Origin: Anaerolineales bacterium
GTDB taxonomy: Bacteria > Chloroflexota > Anaerolineae > Anaerolineales > Villigracilaceae
Assembly (NCBI GenBank): GCA_020847355.1
Contig: JADLCG010000202.1
Span: 1-13,610 of the forward strand
Length of the DNA stretch: 13,610 nt
Reading direction: 5' to 3'
The notes under the pieces: model-generated
Databases searched by the model: none
What the model saw: only the letters and a program-made list of their open reading frames with translations
What the model was told of the DNA's origin: nothing
Translations under genes and position numbers: made by a program
Part shown: positions 6,618 through 13,504 of the stretch, piece by piece
How positions within the stretch are numbered: the stretch's first letter is position 1
Layout: the number at the start of each line of letters is the position of its first letter

Positions 6618-7976
6618 TTATTTAATTTTCTTATGCGCGCGCGCCCCTACGCGGAAGTATTCAATCTTCCCTTTGGAGTTACGAATAAAATCGCCGATTG
6701 CGCCTTTCAGCGGTTCGTCTAAACCGAGAGCCAAATCCTGAGCGAAGAAAGCGAAACGCATCGGCGCGAGAGCGGGTCCGGGCGGCGTATCTGGTGTGGG
6801 GAAGCCGCCTAACGGAATATGGTGATAAATCAACATGCCGTCTTTGGCTTTTAGATCAAATGCCTCGGTGCCAATGCGATACGAGCCGGCAAATTCGCGT
6901 AATTCATTGTTTGCTTTTTTGAAGATTTGCGGCGTTTTGTTTTCTGCGCCAAAATAAAGTTTGAGCGCTTGTGCGGCAATCTGATTGTTAATCACGCCGC
7001 CGTTATCGCTGTTCGTGAGAATAGCAAAAGCAAAATCTTCTTCGGGGATGAACATAAATAGCGCTTGCTGACCGTGCGTCGCGCCGCCGTGCGAATAGCG
7101 GGTGAGCGCGCCGACGTTTTGAATAAACCAAGTGACGCCGATTTGTCCGCGCCCGCCTGCGCTGGCTTGCGGTTCGCGCATGGCTTGTAAAGATTTTTTT
7201 GTGAGAATGCCGTTTCCATTACCCATGTGAAAACGCGCATACTTGAGCAGATCCCGCACACTGCTGACGACGCCGCCCACGCCGTTTCCGGCGCGCCCAA
7301 TTGCCCAGGGACGCGCAACTTTTATTTTTCCGCGTTCCAGATAATGCCCCACCACAAACCGATGCGTGAACAGAATATCGCTTGGATAAAAGAAAGATAA
7401 ATTCATTTTCAGCGGAGTGAAGAGCGCTTCTTGCACAACTTGTTCGTAAGTTTTTTTAGTAACTACTTCGATCACGCGAGAAGCGATATTAAACCCGGTA
7501 TTGTTATAAGACCAAATTTTCCCGAGCGGTTGCACCTGCGGAAGTTTAGCGATGTCTCTGACCATTTTTTCGAGCGCGTCGTCGCCATTGCCAAAATCGT
7601 TGAAGTAATCCCCAACCCAGCCGCCCAAGTGCGTCAGCAGGTGACGAATGGTGACTTGTTTCTCAACCGTTTTATCCTTCAGCTTGAAATCTTTGATGTA
7701 TTTCTTGACCGGCGCATCTAATTTAACCTTGCCCTGCTCTGCCAACTGCATCAGGATCGTCCCCGTGAAAGTTTTGCTGATCGAGCCAATCTGGAAAAGC
7801 GTATCTGGCGTGACGGGCAGAGGGTTTTCAACGCTGGTGACGCCCAGCCCAATAGAATGTTCTTGGCCTTTATGCCAAATTGCAAGCGCCACTCCGGGCG
7901 CTTGCAATCGTTTCATCTCTTTCTTTATTGTTGCGGTTAATTTCTGAAAATTTGCATCTCTGATTTTTGGCGGCAT
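6618..7976 (-). CDS. Beta-lactamase-like serine hydrolase (family S12 / class C fold)
   Basis: The 452-residue protein has the three active-site motifs of penicillin-binding-protein-like hydrolases: S65-I-S-K68 (nucleophile and general base), Y157-N-N159 and H296-G-G298, plus the usual HLLTHLGGW segment. The catalytic domain covers about residues 10-350; a small C-terminal domain (about 360-445) resembles the accessory domain of S12 enzymes. Family members include esterases, D-aminopeptidases, lactone hydrolases and class C beta-lactamases, so the substrate is open. There is no signal peptide: the N-terminus MPPKIRDANFQK is polar, which argues for a cytoplasmic enzyme rather than a cell-wall enzyme. 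The start lies 3 bases after the hmgA stop with GGAG inside the hmgA end, so translation is probably coupled. Membership in the operon suggests a role linked to aromatic or ester metabolism, but this is inference. Confidence 0.9.
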   Translation of the reverse strand: MPPKIRDANFQKLTATIKKEMKRLQAPGVALAIWHKGQEHSIGLGVTSVENPLPVTPDTLFQIGSISKTFTGTILMQLAEQGKVKLDAPVKKYIKDFKLKDKTVEKQVTIRHLLTHLGGWVGDYFNDFGNGDDALEKMVRDIAKLPQVQPLGKIWSYNNTGFNIASRVIEVVTKKTYEQVVQEALFTPLKMNLSFFYPSDILFTHRFVVGHYLERGKIKVARPWAIGRAGNGVGGVVSSVRDLLKYARFHMGNGNGILTKKSLQAMREPQASAGGRGQIGVTWFIQNVGALTRYSHGGATHGQQALFMFIPEEDFAFAILTNSDNGGVINNQIAAQALKLYFGAENKTPQIFKKANNELREFAGSYRIGTEAFDLKAKDGMLIYHHIPLGGFPTPDTPPGPALAPMRFAFFAQDLALGLDEPLKGAIGDFIRNSKGKIEYFRVGARAHKKIK

Positions 7977-7979
7977 AAA

Positions 7980-9140
7980 TTATTCTCCGTCGCCTTCGAG
8001 CCAGGTCTCCATGTAAGGCTTTTCCATTTCAAGCGCTTGTTTGGTGAGTTGAAGCGGATGGAATGTATCCACCATGACGGCTAATTCTTGCGTTTCGGTT
8101 TTGCCGATGCTGGCTTCCGTCATGCCGGGTTGCGGACCGTGCGGTAAGCCGAATGGATGCAGGCTAATATCGCTTCGATCTATGCCTTTGCGGCTCATAA
8201 AATTACCTTCAGCGTAGTAGATGACTTCGTCCGATTGAATGTTGGAATGGTTGTAAGGCGCGGGAATGCCTTCTGGATGATAATCAAACAGGCGCGGCAC
8301 AAACGAGCAGACGACAAAATTCCAGCCTTCGAAGGTTTGGTGTACTGGCGGCGGTTGATGAATGCGTCCGGTGATCGGTTCAAAATCTTCGATGTTGAAA
8401 ATCCATGGGTAGAGATAACCGTCCCAGCCGATCACGTCAAAGGGATGATAATCCAGCGTGTGCTTGGAGATGCGGTCGCGCACCTTTACGCGAATTTCAA
8501 ATTCGCCGCGTTCTGTGTGCGTTTCCAATTCTTCCGGCACGCGGATATCGCGCTCGCAATATGGCGCGTTTTCAAGCAGTTGACCGTAAGGGTTGCGATA
8601 GCGTTTGGGCGGCTCTAGTTGTGAGGGATTTTCAATGGTGAAGAATTTACATTCTTCATGCAATTCCATTTGCCAAGTGACGGCGAAGGGAATGACGATG
8701 TAATCGCCTTTGCGAAAAGGCAGATTGCCAAATTGCGATTTGAGTACGCCGCTCCCTTCGTGAACCCACCAAGTCTCGTAGGCTTGAGAGTTGCGATAAA
8801 AATAGTCCATGCTGTTTTTGGAGCGCGAAACGCCGAGGATGACGTCATTGTTGCCGAGCAGGGGAATGCGTCCGGAGAGTGGATCCGCCCCGAGCGGAGT
8901 CTGGTGCGTTTGCAGGGCGCGGTGACGAATCGGTCCAAAGTCCACATATTCCGGTTTGGCGGAGCCGAGGTCTTCCATCTTTTGGATGCGCGGCGGAAGA
9001 AAATGATGATACAGGATGGATTGAAGCGAGGCGAAGCCTTCCAGTCCCATCAGTTCTTCACGATAGAGTTTGCCGTTTGGCTTTTTGAATTGGACGTGAC
9101 GCTTGTGGGGGATTTTTCCGAGTTTGTGATAGAAAGGCAT
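7980..9140 (-). CDS. hmgA: Homogentisate 1,2-dioxygenase
   Basis: This 386-residue cupin-type dioxygenase is the shorter bacterial form. It opens the ring of homogentisate with O2 to give maleylacetoacetate in the cytosol, using a non-haem Fe(II). Likely iron ligands are H298 in APYNHSN, E305 (or D304) in QSDEV, and H334 in LPHGPQPG; H328 in SLHPFG lies at the place of a second conserved histidine. Other recognisable blocks are NNDVILGVSRSK and WDGYLYPWIFNIEDFEP. The ATG at 9140 has AAAGGAG eight bases upstream and starts 17 bases after the GGDEF-like gene. The pathway partners hppD and fahA lie upstream in the same transcript, which supports the assignment over other cupins. Separation of hmgA from fahA by two unrelated genes is unusual. 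Confidence 0.93.
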   Translation of the reverse strand: MPFYHKLGKIPHKRHVQFKKPNGKLYREELMGLEGFASLQSILYHHFLPPRIQKMEDLGSAKPEYVDFGPIRHRALQTHQTPLGADPLSGRIPLLGNNDVILGVSRSKNSMDYFYRNSQAYETWWVHEGSGVLKSQFGNLPFRKGDYIVIPFAVTWQMELHEECKFFTIENPSQLEPPKRYRNPYGQLLENAPYCERDIRVPEELETHTERGEFEIRVKVRDRISKHTLDYHPFDVIGWDGYLYPWIFNIEDFEPITGRIHQPPPVHQTFEGWNFVVCSFVPRLFDYHPEGIPAPYNHSNIQSDEVIYYAEGNFMSRKGIDRSDISLHPFGLPHGPQPGMTEASIGKTETQELAVMVDTFHPLQLTKQALEMEKPYMETWLEGDGE

Positions 9141-9157
9141 GAGATAACTCCTTTAAG

Positions 9158-9637
9158 TTATGCGGTGACAACGAACGTGTTTGGACCTTTTTGCTTGGAT
9201 TGATGTAAAGCGGATTCGGCGGCGTTGATAAAACCTTCGCGTGAAAGGGTCTCGCCGCCGCTATGCGCTACGCCGCCGATGTTGATTGAGAAGGCGATTG
9301 AGCCGCCTTCTTTGGCGTTGAAACTGCTTTTGAAAACTGAAATCAGCCGTTCGCAGATGGCGTTTAGCCCGTTTTCGCCGGTGGCGGGCATAAGGATTTT
9401 GAACTTGTTTTTGGTCATGGAGGGAATATCTGCCGAGCGGGTGTGGTTGTTGAGCGCTGCCGCAAATATTTTGGGCGCATAACGCAGCGCCGCGTTACTG
9501 CCGCTGGGCGCGTATTCTATGTGCAGTAAGGCGATGTTGGCTGGATAGCGTTTTGAGCGGGTGACTTCATAATCCAAGAGCACTTGAAAGACTTCGTCTT
9601 CATAGACTTCTTCTAAATCGGTTCTTTGCTCGCGCAT
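9158..9637 (-). CDS. Stand-alone degenerate GGDEF-domain protein
   Basis: The 159-residue protein looks like a single GGDEF (diguanylate-cyclase fold) domain. Recognisable features are ALLHIEY at the first beta strand, HTRSAD (65-70) where active enzymes have R-x-x-D, KFKILMP (78-84) where they have the strand after GGDEF, SINIGGVAH (118-125), and a C-terminal AAESALHQSKQKGPN helix equivalent to the A..AL..AK..G-R/K-N ending. The catalytic signature GGDEF is replaced by TKNKF (75-79), and the metal and substrate residues of the LDxFKxIND region are absent, so it should not make c-di-GMP. It has no transmembrane helix, receiver or PAS domain; residues 1-25 are acidic and probably helical. AAGGAG precedes the ATG, 53 bases after the preceding lipoprotein gene. 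A regulatory or protein-binding role is inferred. Confidence 0.78.
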   Translation of the reverse strand: MREQRTDLEEVYEDEVFQVLLDYEVTRSKRYPANIALLHIEYAPSGSNAALRYAPKIFAAALNNHTRSADIPSMTKNKFKILMPATGENGLNAICERLISVFKSSFNAKEGGSIAFSINIGGVAHSGGETLSREGFINAAESALHQSKQKGPNTFVVTA

Positions 9638-9690
9638 GTTAACTCCTTATCGAAACGGCTCTAAAAGGCTACTTGCTATATTCTTGGCGA

Positions 9691-10539
9691 TTAATACCCT
9701 TTGACTTGAATTGATTCGACGAGCGCATCTAAGTGATCGAGATAAGGCGCGAAGGAAAAGGTATCGGTGGCGTTCAATTTCTCGGTGATGGCGTTGAGAT
9801 AGCCGGTGAAATCGCTTTCGTTAAGCGGGATTCCGTCAGCCGGGAGGGGCGCATCCGGCGAGTTGTTGCTCGCTAGAAACGGAGCATTGATCGGAAGAAT
9901 CGCTTGCACAAAATATTTTCCGTCATTCGTTACGCCTTGAAAATAGTAGAACATTTCGTGGTTATTGGCTGGTCCGATGGCTTGCGCTACTTGCGTGAGA
10001 TAACGAACGCCGCGACTGTTTTGAAAATCTACGCGGTGAATCTGCGCCGTGAAAAGCTGACCGGCTAACGGCTCGGGCAAAGGTTGACCATCTACATATT
10101 GCAGGTTTTGGAGCAGGTTGATCGTTGTGGCGGTGTATTCGCTATATTGTGCGTACGCCTCGGCGTGAAAGAGAATGATCTGCGGTTTTAGAAGCGTATC
10201 AGCGAGCTCGTATGCATTGAGCGTGAATTTTAGGTGCGGCGCCATATCCCCGACGGATGGGTTGATATACGGATATTCATATTCTGAAGTGAGCGCGCTG
10301 GTTGCGTCTGTGGCGATGCCGTTCGGAATGAGAAAGGAGATGTTTTCAGTCTCGTAGGTATTGCCTTCTGGCATGGCGCTTTCTGGCGTGGCGCTGGGGA
10401 GTTGGGCGGCGGCTTGTTGCGTGAGCGTGGCGATCACGGCAGTTTCCACAGCGGAAGATGGGAGCGGCGTGGAAACGTTTGCGCTTCCGCAGGCAGTGAG
10501 GATTAAAGCGAAAACAACAGACGCGAATTTATTTTTCAT
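9691..10539 (-). CDS. Putative lipoprotein, function unknown
   Basis: The 282-residue product begins with a signal peptide and lipobox L14-T-A-C17, so it should be exported and lipid-anchored. A Ser/Thr/Pro/Ala-rich linker (about 20-58) precedes a folded domain (about 60-282) with many aromatic residues and alternating beta-strand patterns such as ISFLIPNGI, HLKFTLNAYE and YFVQAILPIN. I recognise no named domain; the layout resembles solute- or surface-binding lipoproteins common in Anaerolineae. Its ATG overlaps the fahA stop as ATGA, so the two should be translationally coupled and made together. Why an envelope lipoprotein is coupled to a cytosolic hydrolase is unclear. Confidence 0.78.
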   Translation of the reverse strand: MKNKFASVVFALILTACGSANVSTPLPSSAVETAVIATLTQQAAAQLPSATPESAMPEGNTYETENISFLIPNGIATDATSALTSEYEYPYINPSVGDMAPHLKFTLNAYELADTLLKPQIILFHAEAYAQYSEYTATTINLLQNLQYVDGQPLPEPLAGQLFTAQIHRVDFQNSRGVRYLTQVAQAIGPANNHEMFYYFQGVTNDGKYFVQAILPINAPFLASNNSPDAPLPADGIPLNESDFTGYLNAITEKLNATDTFSFAPYLDHLDALVESIQVKGY

Positions 10540-11420
10540 TCCGGTTTCTCTCCAATGCGATTCTTCAAAATCCCAATGCGCTCAATTTCTAATTCAACCA
10601 GATCGCCAGCGTTCAACCAAGGTCCCTGCCCTTTGGTCAACTCAAGCAGGCAACCCGTGCCAACCGTTCCAGAGCCAATTACGTCGCCCGGATTTAGCGT
10701 CACATGCTCCGAAGCGCGCGCGATGATCTCTCCAAATGACCAATAAATATCTTTGAAATTGCCATTGGAGATTTCTGCGCCGTTGACTCGCGCGCGCATT
10801 TCAAGATTGAATACGCCCGGTCTTCTTACTGATTTATCAACCAGCGCTTCGCCCGTGACGATGACTGGTCCTAACGAGGAGGCAAAATCCTTCGCCTTGG
10901 CAGGACCTAAACCAACCTTCAACTCAGCGCGTTGAATATCTCGCGCCGACCAATCGTTGAAGATGGTGTAGCCAAAGATATGTTCTTGCGCGTCTTCAGG
11001 TTGGATGTTGATTCCAGGTTTGCCGATGACGACTGCAATTTCCAATTCAAAATCCAGCGCATTCGTGTAATGCGGGTAGGGGATTACATCCGCGTTTCCG
11101 AAAATATTGCTTGGGTTAGTGAAATAAAAAACCGGAAACTGATACCACTCTGCGGGAACTTCGCGCCCGCGATTTTGGCTGGCGCTTTTCACGTGTTGCT
11201 CAAAAGCGTAGGCGTCTCGCAGGGTGGCGGGTTGTAGCGGTGGCAGAAAACGGATTTTATCTTCGGCAAAAGATTCTTTGGCGGCGCGGCTGGCGGCTTC
11301 CGCCGCGCCAAATTGAATTACCTCGCGCATGTCTGCAAAAGGCAACGGGTGGACTCTGCCGTTTTTCACCAGAGCAGGCCTCAGCTTGGCGCGAGGCGTT
11401 TCAATCGTCGCAAAGATCAT
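10536..11420 (-). CDS. fahA: Fumarylacetoacetate hydrolase family protein
   Basis: The 294-residue product belongs to the FAH superfamily and is much shorter than animal FAH (about 420 residues). Metal-binding residues fit D69, E125 and E127 (in LDFELEIAVVIG) and D156 (in FNDWSARD). H76 in YAFEQHV corresponds to the catalytic histidine, and K176 in the AKAKDF segment to the conserved lysine. The C-terminal GSGTVGTGCLLEL block is also typical. It cleaves a C-C bond, here most likely fumarylacetoacetate to fumarate and acetoacetate, the last step of tyrosine breakdown. Short FAH proteins also include fumarylpyruvate hydrolases and decarboxylases, so the substrate is assigned from the neighbouring hppD and hmgA. 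It overlaps both neighbours by ATGA, the tightest coupling in the operon. Confidence 0.88.
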   Translation of the reverse strand: MIFATIETPRAKLRPALVKNGRVHPLPFADMREVIQFGAAEAASRAAKESFAEDKIRFLPPLQPATLRDAYAFEQHVKSASQNRGREVPAEWYQFPVFYFTNPSNIFGNADVIPYPHYTNALDFELEIAVVIGKPGINIQPEDAQEHIFGYTIFNDWSARDIQRAELKVGLGPAKAKDFASSLGPVIVTGEALVDKSVRRPGVFNLEMRARVNGAEISNGNFKDIYWSFGEIIARASEHVTLNPGDVIGSGTVGTGCLLELTKGQGPWLNAGDLVELEIERIGILKNRIGEKPE

Positions 11421-12541
11421 AAATTGCCGCGTTTTTCCTGTTCAATTTCTAGCGCTTCAAATAAGGCTTTGAAATTGCCTTTGCCGAAACTTTGCGAGCC
11501 GTGTCTTTGAATCACTTCGATAAACATGGTGGGGCGGTCTTGAAGCGGCTTGGTGAAGATCTGAAGCAGATAGCCTTCGTCGTCTTTATCTACGAGAATG
11601 CCGAGGTCTTGGATGGTTTGATAATCTTCTTTGATCTTGCCGATGCGTTCGGGGAGCATTTCGTAGTAGCTGTTTGGCACGCGCAAAAACTCAACGCCGT
11701 TTTTGCGGAGTTTTTCGACGGTTTCGAGGATGTTGCCGGTGATGATGGCGAGGTGTTGCGCGCCCGGGCTGAGATAGTAATCGAGATATTCTTCGATTTG
11801 GCTTTTGCGTTTGCCTTCGGCAGGTTCGTTGATCGGGAATTTGACGCGCCCATTGCCATTTTGCATAACTTTAGACATCAGCGCTGAATATTCGGTGGAA
11901 ATATCTTGGTCGTCAAAGTGCATGAGTTGACGAAAGCCCATCACTTGGTGATAGAAGTTGACCCACTGATTCATTTTGCCGAGTTGTACGTTGCCGACAA
12001 TGTGATCAATGGCGGCGAGCCCGGTGGATTCAGCCTCGTATTTGAGCGCTTTGTAAGTGGGCGCAAAAACGCCTTTGTAATCGTCGCGATCTACAAAGAC
12101 GTGCAAGGTTTCGCCGTAGGTATAAATGGCGGAAGTGCGAAAGATGCCGTGATCGTCTTTTTCTTCGCGCGGCGCCCAAGCGGATTTGCCGCCGCGGGCG
12201 GTAGTTTCTTTCCACGCTTTTTCTACATCGTCCACTTCGAGCGCGATGGTTTTGACTCCGTCGCCATGCACCATGTGATGCGCGGCAATTGGGCTACTTG
12301 GCGAGTAAGCGGCAGAGACGACGATCCGCGCTTGCCCGGATTCGAGAACATAAGAGGCGAATTCGCGGTTGCCAGTTTCCAGACCGGAATAGGCGACTGG
12401 CTTGAAGCCGTAAGCCTTCCACCAGTGAAACATGGCGTGCTTGGCGTTGCCCACATAAAAATGCACATGATCAACGGATTTGATTTGGAGGAAATCGGCT
12501 TCCTCGGTCATCGGGCGGGATTCGGTTTGTACTTTGGTCAT
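11417..12541 (-). CDS. hppD: 4-hydroxyphenylpyruvate dioxygenase
   Basis: The 374-residue product has the two-domain vicinal-oxygen-chelate fold of HPPD. The Fe(II) ligands H180 (AIDHIVGNV), H263 (GAQHLAI) and E342 (MFIEVIQR) are all present at the expected spacing. The N-terminal domain includes VDHVHFYVGNA; the C-terminal part includes GYLLQIFTKPLQDRPTMF. The enzyme converts 4-hydroxyphenylpyruvate and O2 into homogentisate and CO2 in the cytosol. Hydroxymandelate synthase is a close relative, but hmgA and fahA in the same operon favour HPPD. The ATG at 12541 has AAGGAG five bases upstream. It is the first gene of the operon, directly behind a sigma70-type promoter overlapped by a perfect palindrome, and it overlaps fahA by ATGA. 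Confidence 0.95.
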   Translation of the reverse strand: MTKVQTESRPMTEEADFLQIKSVDHVHFYVGNAKHAMFHWWKAYGFKPVAYSGLETGNREFASYVLESGQARIVVSAAYSPSSPIAAHHMVHGDGVKTIALEVDDVEKAWKETTARGGKSAWAPREEKDDHGIFRTSAIYTYGETLHVFVDRDDYKGVFAPTYKALKYEAESTGLAAIDHIVGNVQLGKMNQWVNFYHQVMGFRQLMHFDDQDISTEYSALMSKVMQNGNGRVKFPINEPAEGKRKSQIEEYLDYYLSPGAQHLAIITGNILETVEKLRKNGVEFLRVPNSYYEMLPERIGKIKEDYQTIQDLGILVDKDDEGYLLQIFTKPLQDRPTMFIEVIQRHGSQSFGKGNFKALFEALEIEQEKRGNL

Positions 12542-12568
12542 TATGTCTCCTTGTAACTATAAAATGGT

Positions 12569-12590
12569 GCGTACAATTTGGATTGTACGC
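12569..12590. promoter_or_regulatory. Operator-like perfect palindrome upstream of hppD
   Basis: GCGTACAAT (12569-12577) and ATTGTACGC (12582-12590) are perfect inverted 9-mers with a 4-base spacer. The downstream half contains the -10 box of the predicted hppD promoter, and the predicted transcription start (near 12575) falls in the other half. A dimeric repressor bound here would block RNA polymerase. No regulator gene is in the window, so the binding protein is unknown. Confidence 0.6.
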
Positions 12591-12610
12591 CGATATTTGT
12601 GCATAATCAA
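12582..12610 (-). promoter_or_regulatory. Promoter of the hppD operon
   Basis: On the minus strand TTGATT (12610-12605, 4 of 6 matches to TTGACA) is followed after 17 bases by TACAAT (12587-12582, 5 of 6 matches to TATAAT). The predicted start of transcription is near 12575, giving a leader of about 34 bases before the hppD ATG. The -35 box overlaps the stop codon of the preceding membrane-protein gene. Confidence 0.6.
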
Positions 12611-13353
12611 GAAAAATTTGACGATGATTTTTGTTTAGCGCGCCGATCTTGAATCAGAAACGGCAGATAGAGAACGAAGAAAATGACAAAAGCGAGAACT
12701 TCAGACTCAGGGATGTACCAGGGCCAGGGCGAGAGCGCGTCCATGAGCGTTGGCGAAGGCGGCTTTTGCGCGGTGAAGAGATAGTTACTCCCAATGCTTC
12801 GGTTTATAAAAAAGACGACGATTAAATAAATGTTGACCCAAAGGAAGAGGCGCTTGAACGAGTTGAACGTGGGGCGCAAGCCTTCCACAATGGTTAGGTA
12901 AATTGGGATGATCACCAGCAAGCCGTGCGAGATAAACGTCTGCATGATGCGAAAATGCGGGAAATCATAAGCGGAAGCGTCGGCTGGAGTGAGCAGAGCT
13001 TGAATCGCGCCGCCCATGCCGAGGAAATAAACGAAATCATACAGCCTGTAATCTTTGGCGATCAGCGCGTAAACGGATACCCAGACCATCACGCTACACA
13101 GATGTAGCGGAAGCATGGTTTGAATATTCCAAATGCCCCAATATGCCGACCAAATGTGAAGCGCTAGTTCGTTGAGCGCTAACGCCGTTCCAAGCGCAAA
13201 GCGGACAATCCTTTTTTGGCGCTCGTCCCAGCGCCCTCTAAAATAAAAAAACGAAAGGCAAATCAGAATGATGATTGAAAGCGCGCTGATATGCTTGCTT
13301 CCAAACAATTGGAAATGACCGCCTGCGTAATTCAATAAAAAATACTGCGCCAT
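12607..13353 (-). CDS. TMEM164/YwaF-like integral membrane protein (TIGR02206 type)
   Basis: The 248-residue product has about seven membrane helices and the family's layout: an N-terminal FQLFGSKHISAL segment, LPLHLCSVMVW (81-91), FLGMGGAIQALLTP (110-123), ISHGLLVI (141-148) and GSNYLFTAQKP (188-198). These features match the bacterial YwaF family, whose eukaryotic relative TMEM164 has been described as an acyltransferase acting on ether phospholipids. C86 (with H84 beside it) and H143 are candidates for the cysteine and histidine proposed as catalytic there, so a lipid-acyl-transfer role is possible but unproven. The ATG at 13353 has only a weak, GGCGGA-like ribosome-binding site. The 151 bases between it and the repeat at 13505 hold no gene; TACAAT-like words occur there but no convincing promoter. 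It lies 65 bases upstream of hppD but outside the predicted hppD promoter. Confidence 0.8.
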   Translation of the reverse strand: MAQYFLLNYAGGHFQLFGSKHISALSIIILICLSFFYFRGRWDERQKRIVRFALGTALALNELALHIWSAYWGIWNIQTMLPLHLCSVMVWVSVYALIAKDYRLYDFVYFLGMGGAIQALLTPADASAYDFPHFRIMQTFISHGLLVIIPIYLTIVEGLRPTFNSFKRLFLWVNIYLIVVFFINRSIGSNYLFTAQKPPSPTLMDALSPWPWYIPESEVLAFVIFFVLYLPFLIQDRRAKQKSSSNFS

Positions 13354-13504
13354 ACATCCGCCGTTGGGTTTTAGTTTTTCCTAGCCTATATTTTTTTGGT
13401 GTCTATATTTCTTACTTTCTTGTTCTGAGCATTGTATCTAAAAGGCGGGAGAAGCGATAGGCGTCTCGGAGGGAGTTGCATCCAAAACCATCGCCGACGG
13501 ACAC

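Noticed and set aside
8658..9203. Open frame of 181 codons antisense to hmgA
   Set aside because: It covers the hmgA coding strand in reverse and runs into the GGDEF-like gene; no ribosome-binding site or recognisable domain.
11906..12556. Long open frame (216 codons) antisense to hppD
   Set aside because: It lies opposite a well-supported HPPD gene with all iron ligands; the antisense product shows no family features, and it is a by-product of codon usage.
13436..13504. Purine-rich stretch that might be a structured RNA upstream of the repeat
   Set aside because: No stable symmetric stem or known RNA motif could be traced by eye.
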